From positions 1,178,001 to 1,242,000 of the forward strand of contig NZ_JACRTF010000001.1 of NCBI RefSeq assembly GCF_014385165.1: a DNA stretch of 64,000 nt, read 5' to 3'. Shown here piece after piece: positions 61,066-64,000 of this stretch. The stretch's first letter is position 1, and each line of letters opens with the position of its first letter. The notes below the pieces were generated by a model. It worked only from the letters and a program-made list of their open reading frames with translations. It ran no database searches and was not told where the DNA came from. The position numbers and the translations under genes are program-made. Source of the stretch: Jilunia laotingensis. Its GTDB lineage: Bacteria > Bacteroidota > Bacteroidia > Bacteroidales > Bacteroidaceae.

Positions 61066-62127
61066 TCACCCCAACAACTCAGGTTTCAGCCTGATTATTT
61101 GCGTGTAACGACTGATGTTATACACAAGACTGGTGAATGCTACATTGGCTTTAGCACGAATAAGCCCTACTGTACGCACCACAAGTCCACGCATGGTTTG
61201 TTCCTCAAACCCGAATACATGCTCGACAAGGCAACGTGTCTTGGATTTTTTCCTATTGTCTGATTTCTGCTCCTTGGTAAGCGGACGGTTACGGTAGCCC
61301 TTTTCGCAAATTATCGGATTCATCTTATGCTGTTTTACAATCTCCTCTTGTCCGACATAACCGGCGTCCAAATACAAGTCCTTGCCTTCGTCTTTTTCAT
61401 CCAGCAGTCCTTCAAAGCCTTTGGAATCATGCACTTCTGCCGACGTGGTATCATAAGAAAGTATGATCTTATTGCGTTTCTCAACTTTAGTATGCTGCTT
61501 GTAGCCGTAAAAAGTCTCATCACGCTTCTTTGTCCAGCGGGCATCTACATCCTTGTGGCACTTCTTGTGGGGATTGTCATTCCACAACTTATCACCCGCT
61601 CCCTGTTTTATCTGCTCATTTTCATCACGGGTGTTACGTTGGCGAGGGGCAATAACAAAACTGGCATCAATGATGCGACCCTCATTGAATTGCAGACCCT
61701 TACTTTCCATGAAACTATGAAATTCCGAAAAAAGCTTGTCATAAACGCCTGTATTTGTCAGGAGTTCGCGATACTTCCACACCGTCTTCTCGTCAGGAAC
61801 ATCGTCAACACATTCAATACCAAGAAACTTGCGGAAACTCGTACGGTCAACTATCTGATACTCTATCTGATGGTCACTCAAACCATAATAACGCTGAAGA
61901 AACAAGACCTTGAACATCAGCACACAGTCTATCGGCGGACGACCGGCATTACTTTTGCGCTCTCCGGTAAAAAGGGCTGATTCAAGAGTAGGACGAAAGA
62001 TCTCAAAATCAACATACTGAGACAACACTTCAAGAGGATTGCCCATTTCATTCAAACGCAATTCACGATTCTCTGACTCAAATAGTTGATTATAACGAAG
62101 CTTACGGTATCGGGATAACTTGTTCAT
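61066..62127 (-). mobile_element. IS5-family insertion sequence, intact transposase
   Basis: A transposase of about 353 aa from ATG at 62127 (MNKLSRYRKLRYNQLFESEN...); the longer reading to 62178 overlaps its promoter. Features are an N-terminal DUF772-type region (GRPPIDCVLMFKVLFLQRYY GLSDHQIEYQI..., split here), the DDE residues in IIDASFVIAPRQRN (Asp), YLDAGYVGQEE (Asp) and the conserved Glu near RCLVEHVFGFEEQTMRGL, with the Y(2)R(3)E(6)K-like spacing of IS5. The frame is whole. It lies between GT90 and the lipid A acyltransferase gene. TAAATTTG (minus strand 62155-62148) is its likely -7 box. Confidence 0.85.
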
Positions 62128-62147
62128 TATAAAATTCTTATTTTCTG

Positions 62148-62179
62148 CAAATTTACGCTCTTGGAACCATATAAACAAC
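62148..62179 (-). promoter_or_regulatory. Promoter of the IS5-type transposase
   Basis: On the minus strand, GTTG at 62179-62176, a 20-bp spacer and TAAATTTG at 62155-62148, matching the Bacteroides pattern with one deviation in the -33 box. Confidence 0.45.
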
Positions 62180-62233
62180 TGTACTACAATATTTTAATTT
62201 ATAGAACTCCTCTTAAGTAATACTACTTATCGG

Positions 62234-63145
62234 CTATGCAGATTCTGATTTCAATTTCAAATATTTCTCATACGTCCGTTTCCAACGATTATGACTCCAA
62301 AGCCAATACTGAGGTGCCCTACGAATAGTTTCCTCTAACCTCCGGGCATAATCTACCGTAATCTCATAATCGGGAAACGATTTCGGATCTTCTGTCATCA
62401 CAACAAAATCGGCATGGTAATAACCTCTTTTCACTCTCTGTACATCCAGATAGACCACCGCAGCATCCGTTGCTTTAGCAATGCTTTCTGCTCCGATAAA
62501 GAAAGAAGATTTATGATTCAAAAATTCTGTCCACATCTTGACAAAGTTCCAATTAGGTGACTGGTCGGATATGAAGCCGATGATAAAACGTTTATTCTGT
62601 TGTTTGTAACGCACCAAATGGCGCAATGCCATCAGCATCTCTATATTGACAGCATGAAAACGGCTGCGCATCCAAAGAAATAGCTTGTCGAATGCTTTAT
62701 TCTCAATCTGATGATAAATCTGACCGGCTATAAAATTATCAGTCATACCAAGATGCAAAGGAATAGACGAGACCCATTCCCAGTTACAATAATGCCCTAG
62801 ATAAAGCACACAATCCTTGTGCTTGATTATCTCGTTGATTTTGTCCACTCCACCAAATGTCATACGCTGACGCATTTGTTTCTCACTCATAGAAAACAAT
62901 TTGATGGTCTCAACTATATAGTCACAAAAGTAATGATAAAACTCTCTTTCAATTTTACGCAATTCAACCAAAGGTTTCTCTGGGAAAGATTCCTCCAAAT
63001 TCTTTCTGACTACTTTTCTACGATACCGAACAACATAATATAGCGGGTAATATAATAAATCGGAAAAAAAATAGAGAAGTCGCAACGGAAGCAATGAAGC
63101 GACAAACCAGAAAAAGAAAAACAAATAATACAATAAGTGCTTCAT
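62234..63145 (-). CDS. LpxL/HtrB-type lipid A acyltransferase
   Basis: A 303-aa membrane-associated acyltransferase with an N-terminal helix (YLFFFFWFVASLLPLRLLYF). The catalytic H(x)4E is in LYLGHYCNWEWVSSIPLHLG (about residue 115), followed by GFISDQSPNWNFVKMWTEFL and AVVYLDVQRVKRG, as in LpxL/LpxM. It adds a secondary acyl chain to lipid A. It lies 14 bp after the GT9 gene, so the two form an LPS-core operon. Confidence 0.88.
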   Translation of the reverse strand: MKHLLYYLFFFFWFVASLLPLRLLYFFSDLLYYPLYYVVRYRRKVVRKNLEESFPEKPLVELRKIEREFYHYFCDYIVETIKLFSMSEKQMRQRMTFGGVDKINEIIKHKDCVLYLGHYCNWEWVSSIPLHLGMTDNFIAGQIYHQIENKAFDKLFLWMRSRFHAVNIEMLMALRHLVRYKQQNKRFIIGFISDQSPNWNFVKMWTEFLNHKSSFFIGAESIAKATDAAVVYLDVQRVKRGYYHADFVVMTEDPKSFPDYEITVDYARRLEETIRRAPQYWLWSHNRWKRTYEKYLKLKSESA

Positions 63146-63159
63146 GCAAAACTATTTAT

Positions 63160-64000
63160 CTATTTTATTAACAATCCTTCTATTTTACGTATGATTTGTT
63201 CCGGTTGAATCTGCCTCATACAAGCATAGTCTTTGCGGAAACAGGGTTTCTGTCCATACACAGAACAAGGACGGCAGGGTAAATCAAGCTGTACTGCATT
63301 GATCGGTAGCTGCTTCCAACCCATAAATCCGGCATAAGGATGCGTGGCACCCCAAACAGAAACTACCGGAGTATTCACTAAAGAAGCCAAATGCATATTG
63401 GCCGAATCCATAGAAAGCATTACATCAAGATGACTCATCATATTCAATTCCGTATTCATATCCAATTTACCAATCATCGAAATTATCGTGGGATATTTCT
63501 GCCTCCAGGCATCAAAAACAGCCTGCTCTTTTGCCCCTCCCCCAAATAGGAAAACTTTTACGTCTTGTCGGTTTGCAAAATGAGCGACTACCTGCTCCTG
63601 CAACTCTAAGGGATAAATTTTCCCTTCATGTTTAGCAAAGGGGGCGATACCTATCCACTTTATTCCTTCATGTTTAGATCCGGTTACAGACTCTATCAAC
63701 GAGAAATCACCTTTCCCTTCTCCATAAATGGAAGTAAAGTTTAACATAACAGGAAAACCAAGTCTTTCTAAAACTTCCTCATAACGACGAAAAGAACTTT
63801 TCAGATTCTCAATAACTTTATGACGACGTCGCACTAACTGATGCTTCTTTTTACGCCCTTTATGGATATAATCGACCGGGATACCTGCCATCCTGAATCG
63901 AAGCCGAAGATATTTTGTCCGTAGCACATCATGAAAATCGGCTATGTAATCGAACTTTTTTTCCTTCAATTCCGAATAGAGGGCATTTAGCCCTCGAATC
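63160..64000 (-). CDS. GT9-family (heptosyltransferase-like) protein, 5' end outside the window
   Basis: At least 279 codons; the frame stays open to the window edge (IRGLNALYSELKEKKFDYIA), so the start is missing. It is GT9-like: DFHDVLRTKYLRLRFRMAGI, IKWIGIAPFAKHEGKIYPLE, VKVFLFGGGAKEQAVFDAWR, MLSMDSANMHLASLVNTPVV, VSVWGATHPYAGFMGW and a C-terminal cysteine cluster PCRPCSVYGQKPC. Enzymes of this family add heptose or related sugars to the LPS core. It is followed by the lipid A acyltransferase. Confidence 0.85.
   Translation of the reverse strand, partial: IRGLNALYSELKEKKFDYIADFHDVLRTKYLRLRFRMAGIPVDYIHKGRKKKHQLVRRRHKVIENLKSSFRRYEEVLERLGFPVMLNFTSIYGEGKGDFSLIESVTGSKHEGIKWIGIAPFAKHEGKIYPLELQEQVVAHFANRQDVKVFLFGGGAKEQAVFDAWRQKYPTIISMIGKLDMNTELNMMSHLDVMLSMDSANMHLASLVNTPVVSVWGATHPYAGFMGWKQLPINAVQLDLPCRPCSVYGQKPCFRKDYACMRQIQPEQIIRKIEGLLIK

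Noticed and set aside
61327..61980. 217-codon plus-strand ORF opposite the IS5-type transposase
   Set aside because: Shadow of the transposase; hydrophobic by chance, no family match.
60938..62208. AGAACTC at 60938-60944 and 62202-62208 as the IS5-type target duplication
   Set aside because: The two sites are not at symmetrical distances from the transposase, IS5-type duplications are usually shorter, and no terminal inverted repeats adjoin them.

Overview
The window looks like a chromosome segment of a gut Bacteroides species (Bacteroidales). The evidence is Bacteroides-type promoters (TTTG, about 19-20 bp, TAnnTTTG) ahead of many genes, weak Shine-Dalgarno use, Mfa1/Mfa2-type fimbrillin lipoproteins with DUF3575 and DUF3868 partners, a 'smalltalk' micro-ORF beside an HU-like protein, a GH51 arabinofuranosidase, and IS982-, IS4- and IS5-type insertion sequences. 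No rRNA, tRNA, CRISPR array or origin was seen. The species cannot be named from the sequence alone.

Layout. 0.1-2.5 kb: HU-like protein with smalltalk micro-ORF, then a DNA-binding regulator behind a long structured leader. 2.6-7.7 kb: GH51 arabinofuranosidase and a small envelope redox operon (DUF6132, DoxX/DoxD-type membrane protein, thioredoxin lipoprotein). 7.8-24.8 kb, all on the minus strand except one IS remnant: a polymorphic-toxin locus. It opens with a secreted protein whose C-terminus resembles a type IX secretion sorting domain, then a large YD-repeat protein, then a full RHS protein carrying a lipase-like tip and its membrane immunity protein. Downstream lies a chain of displaced tips with immunity genes, some intact, some frameshifted, truncated, stop-interrupted or fused to IS fragments. 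25-37 kb: ordinary core genes (YgjP-type metallopeptidase, DUF2807 lipoprotein, ECF sigma/anti-sigma/DUF4252 operon, argB, speA, aroK, nitroreductase, RNase H, outer-membrane protein, MsbA-like ABC exporter).

37-46.9 kb and 56.7-64 kb: surface-glycan genes (several GT4, GT2, GT9, GT11 and GT90 glycosyltransferases, an acyltransferase, an LtaS/sulfatase-type enzyme, an LpxL-type lipid A acyltransferase), probably for LPS. Between the halves sits a MACPF-domain lipoprotein with a C-terminal FG-GAP/VCBS-like repeat region, directly after two duplicated glycosyltransferases; it resembles the Bacteroidales secreted antimicrobial proteins. 47-56 kb: a six-gene fimbrial operon (DUF3575, DUF3868/OmpA, Mfa1-like major subunit, Mfa2/FimB-like anchor, two large accessory or tip fimbrillins) with a strong hairpin just after the major subunit. 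An IS5-family element is inserted at 61-62 kb.

The most interesting region is the RHS array at 7.8-20.1 kb. It looks like a reservoir of toxin tips with matching immunity genes, joined to pieces of the RHS core at nearly the same core codons each time, which points to tip replacement by homologous recombination. The second is the MACPF/propeller protein next to LPS glycosyltransferases.
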